From Bacillus sp. FJAT-29814 (lineage in GTDB: Bacteria; Bacillota; Bacilli; Bacillales; Cytobacillaceae): DNA of 64,000 nt. Below the pieces are notes generated by a model. That model was not told the origin of the DNA and made no database searches. It was given only the letters and a program-made list of their open reading frames with translations. Positions within the stretch are counted from its first letter, which is position 1. Every line of letters begins with the position of its first letter. Made by a program: the position numbers and the translations under genes. The stretch is from assembly GCF_001510715.1 (NCBI RefSeq), contig NZ_LMTJ01000004.1, positions 62,001 through 126,000 on the forward strand, in the 5' to 3' direction. Positions 49,943-58,573 of the stretch are shown one piece after another.

Positions 49943-50743
49943 ATGCAGAAAGTCCTGACCTTACTATTATGTATCGCATTTATAGCCGTACTCTATGTAG
50001 GCCAATCCCATTGGAATGACAAAATAACGGGCACATCGGCCAAAAATAAACAGACCGGCACCTTAAGCCAGGGGGAAGCTGCTGAAGAAGAGCAGGCTCC
50101 GATGGATGAAAAGCTGCTGGCGTTAACGAAAAACTGGCCCGCCGAAGCCGCGGAGAACTTTAAGAAGAAGTTGGTCGCCGGGGATAGCTTTAAAATCCTG
50201 TTTGTCGGCTCACCCGCTATCGGTACTGAAAGTGAAGGCGTCTTCCCGCTTGTCAAACAGGGGCTGCTTGCTGCCTATGGGGCAGACCATCTTGAGGTGG
50301 GACTGAAGACGTATAATTCCACTTCCAATTATTTGATTAAAGAAAATAAAACCGCAGAAATCGCTGCTGAACAGGCTGACCTTGTTGTCATCGAACCGTT
50401 TATGCTTAAGAATAACGGTTTGGTCTCGCCGGCGAATACCTTTAACGATTTAAGCAAAATCATCGAAGACGTGCGTTCTGCGAAGCCGGAAACGGTGTTT
50501 ATCATTCAGCCATCCTATCCTATATACAAAGCGGACATCTATCCGAAGCAAACCTCTCAGCTGAAGACCTTTGCCGAGGAACAGAAGCTTACCTACCTTG
50601 ATCACTGGACCGCTTGGCCTGATGCGAATACCGAAGGGTTCAAAGACTACATAACCGCCGATAAAAAAGCGGTAACCGACAAAGGCGCCCAGGTGTGGAG
50701 CCTGTACCTTATCGAATATTTTGTCCAAAAAAGCGAATCCTAG
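49943..50743 (+). CDS. Exported SGNH/GDSL hydrolase-like protein
   Basis: 266 residues. An N-terminal signal or anchor (VLTLLLCIAFIAVLYVG, 4-20) precedes an acidic linker; the SGNH-like domain runs from about 78. Block I ILFVGSPAIGTESEGV takes the place of GDS(L), the middle has DLVVIEPFMLKNN, and the end has YLDHWTAWPD (in place of the D-x-x-H block) and TDKGAQVWSLYLIEYF. Similar proteins lie beside exopolysaccharide genes in bacilli, where they may de-acylate or modify the polymer. The catalytic Ser is in GSPAIG; the H of the usual DxxH pair is H-W here, so activity is uncertain. GGGGGTT precedes the ATG. Divergent from ywqC. Confidence 0.7.
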   Translation: MQKVLTLLLCIAFIAVLYVGQSHWNDKITGTSAKNKQTGTLSQGEAAEEEQAPMDEKLLALTKNWPAEAAENFKKKLVAGDSFKILFVGSPAIGTESEGVFPLVKQGLLAAYGADHLEVGLKTYNSTSNYLIKENKTAEIAAEQADLVVIEPFMLKNNGLVSPANTFNDLSKIIEDVRSAKPETVFIIQPSYPIYKADIYPKQTSQLKTFAEEQKLTYLDHWTAWPDANTEGFKDYITADKKAVTDKGAQVWSLYLIEYFVQKSES

Positions 50744-50829
50744 TAATGGATTCGTTTTTTTTGCATAAACTCATCGATTGGCGAGACCGTTTGGACGGTT
50801 CATGAGGCGTAGTTGAATTTATGCGGCAG

Positions 50830-50864
50830 CTAAAAAAAGCCACTGGAGTCCGCTCCAGCAGCTT
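50830..50864 (-). terminator. Terminator of the small gene at 50.9-51.0 kb
   Basis: GCTGCTGGAG and CTCCAGTGGC form a 10-bp stem with one mismatch around CGGA, followed on the minus strand by TTTTTTTAG. Confidence 0.85.
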
Positions 50865-50882
50865 ATCTTCTTCCTATCTATA

Positions 50883-51041
50883 TTAGCAGCCTGCCACTAA
50901 ATGTTTCAGTTCTGTTTTTAAATCGGCCATCAGTTGTTCAATGGTCAGTTCGTCCTCGGTCATTCCTTTTTCATAAGCCTTTTTCACGATCTCGCTAAAA
51001 TCCACACTTGTTCTGGTTATGTTGTTTCCCTTCGACTCCAA
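50883..51041 (-). CDS. Small hypothetical protein, 52 residues
   Basis: Frame SVDFSEIVKKAYEKGMTEDE followed by LTIEQLMADLKTELKHLVAGC, probably two helices. Start taken as a TTG; a GGGAGG site lies about 13 nt away, with GTGGGAA nearer. A strong terminator follows 19 nt after the stop, which argues for a real gene. Family not recognised. Confidence 0.5.
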   Translation of the reverse strand: MESKGNNITRTSVDFSEIVKKAYEKGMTEDELTIEQLMADLKTELKHLVAGC

Positions 51042-51302
51042 TTCCCACTAACGACCTCCCATACATATTTTTAACAATAGTAATAGAAAACCAGTGAAAT
51101 GTAAATAGATTTCCAGTCGAATTTTGGCACAATTATGTGAAATTTGTAGAGTTAGAATATTTAGGACTATTACTCATGACAAATTCCACGCCGTTAAGCG
51201 TTTATTTTTATTTTTCCTTCAAAATTTACCAATTCGGCGCCCATAATATTAGCAATCTATGGTAAAATGAATAGAAAAATAGCATAATAGGGGGGAATAA
51301 TC

Positions 51303-52400
51303 TTGGATAATAAAACCATAGTGCGCGTGCTATCGACCACCGCATTCCTGTCGCTTGCCTATGCAGGCGCCGCGCACGCCAGTACATACACGGTCCAAAG
51401 AGGCGATACCTTGTCAAAAATCGCCCTGACCCACAAGACGACCGTCAGCCAATTAAAAAGCTTGAACGGCCTAACTTCTGACTTAATCTATCCTAACCAG
51501 ACCCTTAAAGTTTCCGCCAAACCGGTTGCCGCACCACAGCCGCAGCAGCCAGTTGCCCAAGCACCAGAGCCAGCAGCCACCTATACCGTTGTCAAAGGCG
51601 ATGCGCTAATCAAAATCGCCAACCGCTATGGCGTCACGGTCGCCGAATTAAAACAGTGGAACAATATTTCCGGCACGGTGATTTACATCGGCCAGACCTT
51701 GAAGGTTTCTGCACCTGGACAAGCAGCGCCTGCTCCGGCACCAAGCCCAGCACCTGCGCCTGCACCTGCTCCAGCGCCGGCTCCAACACCGGCACCAGCT
51801 CCGAACCCATCAACGGCGCCGCCAAGCTGGCAGTCGAGTATTGAGTACACAATCGTAAGCGGCGACAGCTTGAGCAAAATTGCATCCAAATTCGGCACGA
51901 CGGTCGGAGAATTAAAGACGCTTAATAACTTATCATCAGACCTAATTTATGCAGGACGCAAGCTGTTGGTACCTGGTCCATCCGGATCCGCTGCTCCTGC
52001 CCCGGCTCCTGGTGTTGCACCGGCACCGGCAACCGACTTTGGTAGCAAAACGATTGAAGTCGCAAAAAGTTTAATGGGCATCCCATACGTTTGGGGCGGA
52101 AGCACCCTGTCCGGCTTTGACTGCAGTGGCTTCATCTACTATGTCGCCAACCAGTCCGGCAAGAAAATCGGCCGCTATTCTGCTGCCGGCTACTACGACC
52201 GTAGCTATTATGTCGACCAGCCGCAAATCGGCGACCTCGTGTTCTTTGCCAACACCTATCAAAAAGGCATCTCGCACGTGGGCTTCTACATCGGCAACAA
52301 CCAGTTCATCCACGCCAACTCAACGAATGGCGTGATGATCTCAAGCCTGTCGAGCACCTACTACAAACAGCACTTTGAAGCGTTTAAACGCTTATATTAA
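51303..52400 (+). CDS. LysM-NlpC/P60 peptidoglycan endopeptidase
   Basis: 365 residues. Signal peptide (about 1-26, ending AHAS), three LysM modules (about 27-70, 92-136 and 180-224; e.g. YTVQRGDTLSKIALTHKTTV, YTIVSGDSLSKIASKFGTTV), linked by Pro/Ala-rich spacers (PAPAPAPAPAPTPAPAP). A C-terminal NlpC/P60 domain (about 250-365) has catalytic Cys in GFDCSGFIYY, His in GISHVGFYIG and third residue near FIHANS. It is a secreted D,L-endopeptidase like LytF, LytE or CwlS, acting in cell separation or wall turnover. TTG start behind GGGGGG. Monocistronic with a strong terminator. Confidence 0.95.
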   Translation: MDNKTIVRVLSTTAFLSLAYAGAAHASTYTVQRGDTLSKIALTHKTTVSQLKSLNGLTSDLIYPNQTLKVSAKPVAAPQPQQPVAQAPEPAATYTVVKGDALIKIANRYGVTVAELKQWNNISGTVIYIGQTLKVSAPGQAAPAPAPSPAPAPAPAPAPAPTPAPAPNPSTAPPSWQSSIEYTIVSGDSLSKIASKFGTTVGELKTLNNLSSDLIYAGRKLLVPGPSGSAAPAPAPGVAPAPATDFGSKTIEVAKSLMGIPYVWGGSTLSGFDCSGFIYYVANQSGKKIGRYSAAGYYDRSYYVDQPQIGDLVFFANTYQKGISHVGFYIGNNQFIHANSTNGVMISSLSSTYYKQHFEAFKRLY

Positions 52401-52411
52401 AGCATAGAGAA

Positions 52412-52450
52412 GACCAGCCCGTGTTTTTGCCGGGCTGGTCTTTTGTTTTT
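52412..52450 (+). terminator. Terminator after the LysM endopeptidase gene
   Basis: GACCAGCCCG and CGGGCTGGTC form a 10-bp stem followed by TTTTGTTTTT. Confidence 0.92.
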
Positions 52451-52617
52451 GGGAAATCGTGAGATTTCCTTGTTTCTATTTTTTCGTTGCTTCCCCTTTG
52501 CAGCAAAGTCGTGGCTCATTCGTCAGGTCTAGGCCTGTCTGTGCTGCGGATGGCGTTCAACAACGTTGCAGAGTCAAGTGCACCTACCAAGGTTCTTTTT
52601 TCAAAAAGCTTGTTTCA
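52451..52617. repeat. Dispersed repeat family, copy A
   Basis: Starts GGGAAATCGTGAGATTTCC, then TTTTTTCGTTG, ending GAGTCAAGTGCACCTACC then AAGGTTCTTTTTTCAAAAAG. It matches 53359-53525 in order and spacing. The two copies bracket the adjacent membrane-protein gene. The GGAAATC...GATTTCC start is a small palindrome. Confidence 0.7.
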
Positions 52618-53145
52618 TTCGTTCAGCGTGTGCGGCCGTTTATTTTTTCGATATAGGTATTTTTCAAGGAAATGGCCGATGCCGCCAAACAGCAGGCCAA
52701 ACAGGAGTCCGTTGAAGACCGGATAATCCATGAGTGGGACGGTGTCGGCAATCCGGCTGTCATGCCAGAAGAGGCCGAAATCCATCCCGATGACGAGTCC
52801 CAGAAAGAACCCGGACAGATAGGTTCTGGTGGCGCCTTCATTTCCCTGCTGGTGCTTGTTGAAGTTTATGGCATAGTTTAACGCCTGCCACATGGCAAAG
52901 GCGTAAAAGGATGGGTAGAACAATCCCCAGCCGAGGTTGCCTATCTCATGGGCATCGGCCAGTTTGCCTCTAAAGGAATATAATAGGGCCAGATTTAAAT
53001 CCGCCTTCACGTTGATTAAAAATTCCAATACAATCAATGCAATTCCTATGACGTAATCCCGGTTGTACAGCTGCCCAAAGCCCGGCAGCACAAGCGACCA
53101 CAGCATCGCTGCCCAAGGGGATCGATATTTGCGACTTTGCCTCAA
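52615..53145 (-). CDS. Predicted multi-pass membrane protein (function unknown)
   Basis: About 176 residues from a TTG six nt behind GGGAGAGG (longer in-frame starts lack a ribosome site). Hydrophobic segments: SPWAAMLWSLVLPGFGQLYN, YVIGIALIVLEFLINV, LGWGLFYPSFYAFAMWQALN, YLSGFFLGLVIGMDFGLFWH, PVFNGLLFGLLFGGIGHFLE. The LPGFGQLYNRDYV stretch is like TM2-type proteins. It is flanked on both sides by copies of the same 167-bp repeat, so it may have moved as a unit. A perfect inverted repeat lies 110 nt upstream. Confidence 0.65.
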   Translation of the reverse strand: MRQSRKYRSPWAAMLWSLVLPGFGQLYNRDYVIGIALIVLEFLINVKADLNLALLYSFRGKLADAHEIGNLGWGLFYPSFYAFAMWQALNYAINFNKHQQGNEGATRTYLSGFFLGLVIGMDFGLFWHDSRIADTVPLMDYPVFNGLLFGLLFGGIGHFLEKYLYRKNKRPHTLNE

Positions 53146-53254
53146 TAGGGTCCTCTCCCTCACACACGGTATATCTCTATAATTAATTTCAACCTCGCAG
53201 GTGAAAATTCCTTTATTTTTACAAATTTTAGTAATTTTTGCATAGATGTACACT

Positions 53255-53284
53255 TACTGCTTAGGTGGTAGTACCTAAGCAGTA
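53255..53284. repeat. Perfect 12-bp inverted repeat
   Basis: TACTGCTTAGGT and ACCTAAGCAGTA are separated by 6 bp. No U-tract follows on either strand, so an operator or element end is more likely than a terminator. Confidence 0.6.
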
Positions 53285-53358
53285 GGAAAAAATGAAGGGT
53301 TTTCTTAAAGCGCAAATAAAATTCGCGCGGAGCTCTCACACTTTGCAAGGGGCTATCC

Positions 53359-53525
53359 GGGAAATCGCAAGATTTCCTTATATCTACTTTTTCGTTGTGT
53401 TCTCTTTGTTTCAAAGATGTCGCTGGTTCGTCCTTCACAACCCCGCTCTATTCTCGGAATGGGTATATAACATACCCAGAGTCAAGTACACCTGCCAAGG
53501 TTCATTTTTCAATCATTATTCTTCG
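53359..53525. repeat. Dispersed repeat family, copy B
   Basis: GGGAAATCGCAAGATTTCC, then CTTTTTCGTTG, then GAGTCAAGTACACCTGCC and AAGGTTCATTTTTCAATC; matches copy A at 52451-52617. No open frame conserved between copies. Confidence 0.7.
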
Positions 53526-53561
53526 TTACGAATTGAGCAAATAAAGTTCGGGGGGACCCAA

Positions 53562-53610
53562 AAAAGAGGTAACTTTTCTCCATATTTGCAGAGAAAAGTT
53601 ACCCCTTTTT
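53562..53610 (-). terminator. Bidirectional-looking terminator after the GAF-GGDEF-EAL gene
   Basis: GGTAACTTTTCTC and GAGAAAAGTTACC form a perfect 13-bp stem; T-runs follow on both strands (TCTTTTTTGG on minus, CCTTTTT on plus). It starts about 16 nt after the stop codon of the c-di-GMP gene. Confidence 0.9.
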
Positions 53611-53619
53611 AAGAACATC

Positions 53620-55791
53620 TCAGTAAGAGTTCTCTAGTAGTTTTTTAAATTCCTCCGCCGGTAGCGGCTTGCTGAACAGGTAGCCTTGGGCGCAGTTGCA
53701 ATGGTATTTGCGCAGGATGTCGAGCTGGTCGGTGGTTTCGACACCTTCGGCGATGACGTTCAGGCCGAGGTTGTGGGCCATGAGCAGGATCGCGGTGGCG
53801 ATGTTTTGATCGCAATTGCTGTTGGCGATATCCTGGACAAAGGATTGGTCGATTTTCAAGCTGTCGATTGGGAAGGTCTTCAAATAGCTGAGCGAGCTAT
53901 AGCCGGTGCCGAAATCGTCAATGGAAATATTGACGCCGAGGTCCTTTAATTCCCGCAGAATTTTTGATGCGGTTTCGACATCTATCGTCATGCTTTCGGT
54001 GATCTCAATCGTCAGGTGTGCGGGGTTAATCCCCGTCTCGTTTAGGGCATCAGCAATCACAAAAGCCAAGTTCTTTTTGTAAAATTGGCGAATCGAGATG
54101 TTGACGGCCACCGACAAGTCGAGCCCCTCCTGCTCCCATGCCTTCAGTTGCCGGCAGGCGGTGTTCAGGATCCACTCGCCAATCGGCACAATCATCCCCG
54201 TTTCTTCGGCGATGGGGATGAAGCGGTCAGGTACAACATGGCCGAGCGTCGAATTTTTCCAGCGCAGCAGCGACTCGGCGCCGACTATGGTATTGGTGGA
54301 AAGGTTTATGATTGGCTGGTAATGGAGCTCAAATTCTCCCTTCTCCAGCGCTTTTCGCAGCTCCTTTTCGATTTCGTGACGGTCGTACAACTCCTTGTCC
54401 AGGACGGCGTCATAAAACTGATAGTTGTTGCGCCCTTTGTGCTTCGCCTTGTACATGGCAATGTCAGCCTTCCTGAGCAGGTCACCCACGGTATCGCCGT
54501 CAGAAGGATACAGGCTGATGCCGAGGCTCGTGGTGACAAACACCTCATTCCCGTCGACGATTAACGGTTCCTCCAACACATTAATGATCCGCTGGGCGAT
54601 GCTTGCGGCCTCCTGTTTGCTGACATTATTTAGCAGCAGGGCAAACTCGTCGCCTCCCTGCCTTGAAGCCGTGTCCTCCTCGCGGATGGCGGACTGAAGC
54701 CTTCTAGCGACATGTTCCAGCACCAGGTCGCCCATGTTGTGGCCGAGCGTGTCGTTAATGATTTTAAACCGGTCGAGGTCAAGGTACATGAAGGCAATGG
54801 CTTGCTGCGGCTTGTCTGTATGCTGTTTAATTGCCTCCGTGGCTCTTTCGTCAAACAGCCGCCGTTTCGGCAGGTTGGTCAGCTCGTCATGAAAAGCCAT
54901 AAAGTTGATTTTTTCCTCGGCTTGGTAATGGTGGACGGCTAAGCTTGTCAGGTGGACAGCTTTTTCGATGAGCTGGATATCGGCCTCGGTCGGTTCACAC
55001 GGCTGGTTGTAATAGATTGAAAAAACAGCAATCGGCTCCTCCTGGCTGTTGAACACAGGTGTCGACCAGCTGGCTCGGAGTCCGCATTTGACCGCGATGT
55101 CCCGGTGCTTTTTCCATAAGGGGTCATTGGCGATGTCGCTGACGATGATTGGCCGTTTATGGTACGCAGCGGCGGCCGCCGCTCCCGACTCCGGACCGAC
55201 GGGCAAATGGTTGATTTGCTTTGTGTAGGCGGCCGGAATCGACGGTGAAGACGCATTGACGAGGCTTGTGCCGTCTTGTTCTGTTAGATAGATCGAGCAT
55301 ATGCCATCATCGGAAACGAATTCAACCAGACGGATGATTTCGGCGAGCACATCGGTAAGCTTAGCTCCTTTGGCAATCATTTCAAGGACGTGATTTTGAC
55401 CGTTCAGCATTGTTTCAAGGGTGTTCCTCTCGGTGACGTCGCGGACCATGCCGACGACGCCTTCGATTTTGCCCTCGACCCAGATCGGCACGGCGGTGAT
55501 AAATAAGTCCAATGCTTTTCCATCTTTTTTATGAATGCTGATGTTAAAACGCTCGCTGACGCCTTCCAGAACGCGCTTGAAGTATTGAGTGGCCACTTCC
55601 GCTTCGTCCAGGTTCATTAGCTCGTAAAAGGACATCTGCAGGAGTTCTTGTTTGTCGTATCCGACTAGTTCGGCAGCCGCGTCGTTGACGAGGATGAATT
55701 TTCCTTTCAGGTCGAGCGCGTAGCAGGCGTCATGGTTATAATCGAACAGTGATTGATAGATATCCGATTTTGGGCCAATAATCGAGTTCAT
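53620..55791 (-). CDS. PAS-GAF-GGDEF-EAL c-di-GMP turnover protein
   Basis: 723 residues, cytosolic. PAS (about 10-125: CYALDLKGKFILVNDAAAEL), GAF (about 140-290: GICSIYLTEQDGTSLVNASS), GGDEF (about 300-460) with ELTNLPKRRLF and an intact GGDEF loop, preceded by an REED I-site, then EAL (about 470-723). The EAL module has AESLLRW (Ser for the Ala of EAL), NISIRQFYKKN, EITES, DDFGTGYSSLSYLK, KIDQSFV, IAEGVE and QGYLFSKPL, so metal and catalytic residues are kept. It may act as cyclase, phosphodiesterase or both depending on the sensor domains. ATG 11 nt after GAGGGG preferred over one six codons upstream. Confidence 0.94.
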   Translation of the reverse strand: MNSIIGPKSDIYQSLFDYNHDACYALDLKGKFILVNDAAAELVGYDKQELLQMSFYELMNLDEAEVATQYFKRVLEGVSERFNISIHKKDGKALDLFITAVPIWVEGKIEGVVGMVRDVTERNTLETMLNGQNHVLEMIAKGAKLTDVLAEIIRLVEFVSDDGICSIYLTEQDGTSLVNASSPSIPAAYTKQINHLPVGPESGAAAAAAYHKRPIIVSDIANDPLWKKHRDIAVKCGLRASWSTPVFNSQEEPIAVFSIYYNQPCEPTEADIQLIEKAVHLTSLAVHHYQAEEKINFMAFHDELTNLPKRRLFDERATEAIKQHTDKPQQAIAFMYLDLDRFKIINDTLGHNMGDLVLEHVARRLQSAIREEDTASRQGGDEFALLLNNVSKQEAASIAQRIINVLEEPLIVDGNEVFVTTSLGISLYPSDGDTVGDLLRKADIAMYKAKHKGRNNYQFYDAVLDKELYDRHEIEKELRKALEKGEFELHYQPIINLSTNTIVGAESLLRWKNSTLGHVVPDRFIPIAEETGMIVPIGEWILNTACRQLKAWEQEGLDLSVAVNISIRQFYKKNLAFVIADALNETGINPAHLTIEITESMTIDVETASKILRELKDLGVNISIDDFGTGYSSLSYLKTFPIDSLKIDQSFVQDIANSNCDQNIATAILLMAHNLGLNVIAEGVETTDQLDILRKYHCNCAQGYLFSKPLPAEEFKKLLENSY

Positions 55792-55884
55792 CTTACCGAA
55801 TCCCCTCATGGTGAATTATTATTTAGTCTACTAAATTTTGTTAAGGTTATCAGTATTATGAGGGATTTGGATAGTGGGAAATTT

Positions 55885-56150
55885 TAGCGGGTTGAGGCGA
55901 GTCTGTGGTGCGCCGGATGCGAGGGTTAACAACTTTATCATTTTTTTGGTCAGTTTTTATATTTTATTGGTCGGTTTTTCAATTTTATTGGTCGGTTTTT
56001 CAATTTTATTGGTCGGTTTTGAGGTTTTATTGGTCGGTTTTGATATTTTTCTGGTCTACATCCCATAATGGGGCTAATTCTGTCAAACCCTCATAGATTA
56101 TTTGTCGGAGTCAAGGCCTGCGTTCATTTTTCAAAAGGCTCTTGGGTTTG
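55885..56150. repeat. Dispersed repeat family, copy C, split by a tandem array
   Basis: The left part (GAGTCTGTGGTGCGCCGGATGC, then GTTAACAAC) and the right part (GGAGTCAAGGCCTGCGTTC, then ATTTTTCAAAAGGCTC) resemble the middle and end of copies A and B. The 21-bp tandem array sits between them. Confidence 0.5.
55943..56060. repeat. 21-bp tandem repeat array
   Basis: GGTC words begin at 55948, 55969, 55990, 56011, 56032 and 56053, an exact 21-bp period. The unit is about ATTGGTCGGTTTTTCAATTT. The frame across it would encode repeated FYWSV units but lacks a ribosome site, so I treat it as non-coding. Confidence 0.9.
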
Positions 56151-56403
56151 TCACTCCTCTAAAGGCCGATTTTTGGGTATAATAGAGGAATATGGATTTT
56201 TTGGAGGAAAGGGGCGGAGCGGCGCGCATGTGTATCTGTTGATTCAAGTTAAGGGGCAGGTATACTTTTTTATGGCTTGAATTAGGCTTGCTTAGCTCTG
56301 CTCACACCGCCTTTATTGGCAAGGTCTGATTGTTTGTATCATTTTTTTAAATATATAGGGTGCTGATACGCAGGATTATTTTTGAGTAGAGGAGGCGCGG
56401 ACG

Positions 56404-58029
56404 ATGGAGTCGTTTCCTGGGAGTGAGAAGGTTCAGGAGCTGGCGGATGAGCTGCAGGATTTGTTGATTGCGCATTCGTCGGAGGATGCGCGGATGGTCC
56501 AGAGCGGGATGATGTTGTTTCGGCAAGGGCTGGTAACGCAGCTGCGGTATGAGGGCGGCGAGTTTTATGCGACTGTGCAGGATGTGACGCCGGCGAAGGT
56601 GCGGCTCGATCCGGAGTTTCTCGGCTTGAGTGAGTGTTCGTGCCCGGGCGAGGGGCTGTGCCGGCATCAGCTGGCGGTGTTTTTTGCCGTGTATTCGAAG
56701 GTCGGCAGTGTGAGCGATTGGCTGGCGGAGTGGCGTGAGCCGGCGCGGGAGACGCGGTCGGCGGCGGTGATGGGGCTACAGATGGCGAAGGACCTGATGA
56801 AGGCCGGGCGGCTGCCGAAGCCGGATTACGACAAGTGGCTGCAGCTGTTTGAGTCGAGTTTCGATACGCTGGTGGGCGGCAAGAAGTATACGAATCCGTA
56901 TGTGATTTCGGAGCTGTTCGGAATTTACCAGCGGCGGGTGATGGCGAGTGCCCCGATGGAGCAGGAGTGGCGCCAGTTGTATGGGCTTGTGGCGGCGGTT
57001 GTGTCGTTTCGGAAGCTCGCAGTGCTGACGGATGAGCTCGGGTTTGCCGAGGAGGCCGTGCGCCGGGCGTATGGGCATTGTTTTCATAATTTGTTGGATG
57101 ATGCTGACGATTTGTCTGGAAAAATTAGTGCCCAGGCGCTGCCGTTTGCGTTTGATGCGTTTATTGAGCGGTTGAAGGATGAGGTGTTTGCGGCGCTGAC
57201 GTGCAGTGCCGGGTTCGTTCAGGAGCGGGTGTATTTGCACCGGGTACTGTGGACGGAGGTTTTTCGGAAGAAAGAGTGGCGGCAGGAAGAGGCTTTGCGG
57301 ATTGGCACGCGGTTGAAGGATTTGGACGACGAAGAGAATCCGCTGGCGCTTGAGGTGACGATGATTCATTTGTACTTCCTGCTCGACAATGATGAGCTGG
57401 CGTTGAAGCTGGCCGGGCGGATTGATGATCCTGCTTTGGTTCCGTTTATGATTTACTGGATTGATTTTTTCACAGTCGCGAAGGCATGGCGTCGTGTCGG
57501 GCCGGTGATTGACATGTTCTTGAGTAAGCTGAAGGGGTATTTGGAGCGGCTCGCGTCGTATCATAGCCGTTCGGCGTTTGTGCGCACGGCACTGCGGGCG
57601 ATTTCTGGTTATTGCACGGAGAATGGGCGGTTCGAGGTGTTTGAGCGGGCGATGTTGAGCGGTTTGCCCTATAGTTATGCTGATTATGAGTACTTATTGT
57701 TTGAGCGCGGCGATTATGCGCGGTGGGCTGAGCTGCAGGCGTTTGTCGGGATGGAGTACGCCGACTTGCCGAAGGAACGGGTAAAGATGGTCGAGAAGGA
57801 ACGGCCAGATTTGCTGCTGGGCATGCTGCATCAGGTCGCGCAGAAGGAGATTGATGCCAAGAATCGGAGTAGCTACCGGTTGGCAGTTCGGCACCTGAAG
57901 AAGCTGCGCACGCTGTACAAGAAGCTGAAACGGGTTGACGACTGGGAGTATTTTTTGGATGGGTTGATGGAGCGGACCAAAAGGCTTAGGGCGTTTCATG
58001 AGGAGTGTCAGAGGAGTAAACTTATATAG
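56404..58029 (+). CDS. ywqB: SWIM zinc-finger protein (YwqB-like)
   Basis: 541 residues. SWIM motif C-x-C-xn-C-x-H at 78-88 (ECSCPGEGLCRHQL: Cys78, Cys80, Cys86, His88). The rest is helical, repeat-like and rich in Leu, Glu and Arg, without enzymatic motifs. In bacilli this gene precedes the SNF2 ATPase gene ywqA, and SWIM proteins are frequent partners of SNF2 ATPases on DNA. GAGGAGG precedes the ATG. The gene is notably GC-rich and G-biased at third positions compared with the 1-50 kb part, which creates long spurious frames on the other strand. Confidence 0.9.
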   Translation: MESFPGSEKVQELADELQDLLIAHSSEDARMVQSGMMLFRQGLVTQLRYEGGEFYATVQDVTPAKVRLDPEFLGLSECSCPGEGLCRHQLAVFFAVYSKVGSVSDWLAEWREPARETRSAAVMGLQMAKDLMKAGRLPKPDYDKWLQLFESSFDTLVGGKKYTNPYVISELFGIYQRRVMASAPMEQEWRQLYGLVAAVVSFRKLAVLTDELGFAEEAVRRAYGHCFHNLLDDADDLSGKISAQALPFAFDAFIERLKDEVFAALTCSAGFVQERVYLHRVLWTEVFRKKEWRQEEALRIGTRLKDLDDEENPLALEVTMIHLYFLLDNDELALKLAGRIDDPALVPFMIYWIDFFTVAKAWRRVGPVIDMFLSKLKGYLERLASYHSRSAFVRTALRAISGYCTENGRFEVFERAMLSGLPYSYADYEYLLFERGDYARWAELQAFVGMEYADLPKERVKMVEKERPDLLLGMLHQVAQKEIDAKNRSSYRLAVRHLKKLRTLYKKLKRVDDWEYFLDGLMERTKRLRAFHEECQRSKLI

Positions 58030-58039
58030 TGTGTTGGAA

Positions 58040-58150
58040 ATGGTGTTATTGGTGTCAGGCACCGCCCGTGGACAGTTTGGCGATTTTGTCCACGTGGAGC
58101 GGACAGTTGGGGGTTGTGGGTTGAAGTTAGGTTTGATGCGGGCGGTACCT
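58040..58150. repeat. GGTGTCAGGCACC repeat with a surrounding hairpin
   Basis: GGTGTCAGGCACC at 58051-58063, followed by GCCCGTGGACA, and a TGTCCACGTGG partner about 10 nt on. The same 13-mer is at 63946-63958 with ACTCGTGGACA. In reverse orientation it occurs twice inside the following SNF2 gene. Confidence 0.75.
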
Positions 58151-58375
58151 GAGGGCGGGCGAAAATAAAAGTGGGATTTGTGCAAATAAAACCCTAATGA
58201 CTACATCTAATGCATAGAATTAGGTTTAGATTGTGGGTCTTGTAGAGTGCTCATTAGCAAAAAAAGAGTAATTTTTATCTTTTAAAGAGATTTCGGCAAA
58301 TGCTGCTGCTAAATTCTTTAAAGATACTATTTTTAGAAAGTACATATTGGATACCCGCACTATTTTTTTGAGGAA
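58150..58375. other. Non-coding spacer before the phased array
   Basis: No gene. A promoter for the SNF2 gene may lie here, but no clear -35/-10 pair was found. Confidence 0.3.
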
Positions 58376-58378
58376 GGT

Positions 58379-58551
58379 GCCGGTAAAGTGTTATAAAGTG
58401 CCGGTAAAATCGGAATATCGCCGGTAAAGTGCCCAAATCTGCCGGTAAAGGGTGCGATCTAGTCTGAAAAGAGAGAGTGTGCCGGTAAAGTGTTGAAAAG
58501 TGCCGGTAAAATGAAAAAAGCGCCGGTAAAGTACCTGTAAGCGCCGGTAAA
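58379..58551. repeat. Phased GCCGGTAAA array upstream of the SNF2 gene
   Basis: GCCGGTAAA begins at 58379, 58400, 58420, 58441, 58481, 58502, 58522 and 58543. Spacings are 21, 20, 21, 40, 21, 20 and 21, i.e. multiples of about 20.5 bp (two helical turns) with one position skipped. Sequence between words varies. The last copy lies 23 nt before the SNF2 start codon. Confidence 0.9.
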
Positions 58552-58573
58552 TGGCAAAAAGGAGCATGTTTCG

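Noticed and set aside
55874-56096. Protein with repeated FYWSV units over the 21-bp array
   Set aside because: No ribosome site; several frames stay open only because the array lacks stops. The periodic DNA explains it.
56347-58185. Long minus-strand frames rich in Arg, Pro, His and Leu opposite ywqB
   Set aside because: They lie antisense to a convincing, GC-rich SWIM gene with its own ribosome site; their composition is what the complement of G-rich codons gives.
58379-58551. CRISPR array
   Set aside because: The repeated word is only 9 bp with 11-12 bp between words; no repeat/spacer lengths or cas genes fit CRISPR.
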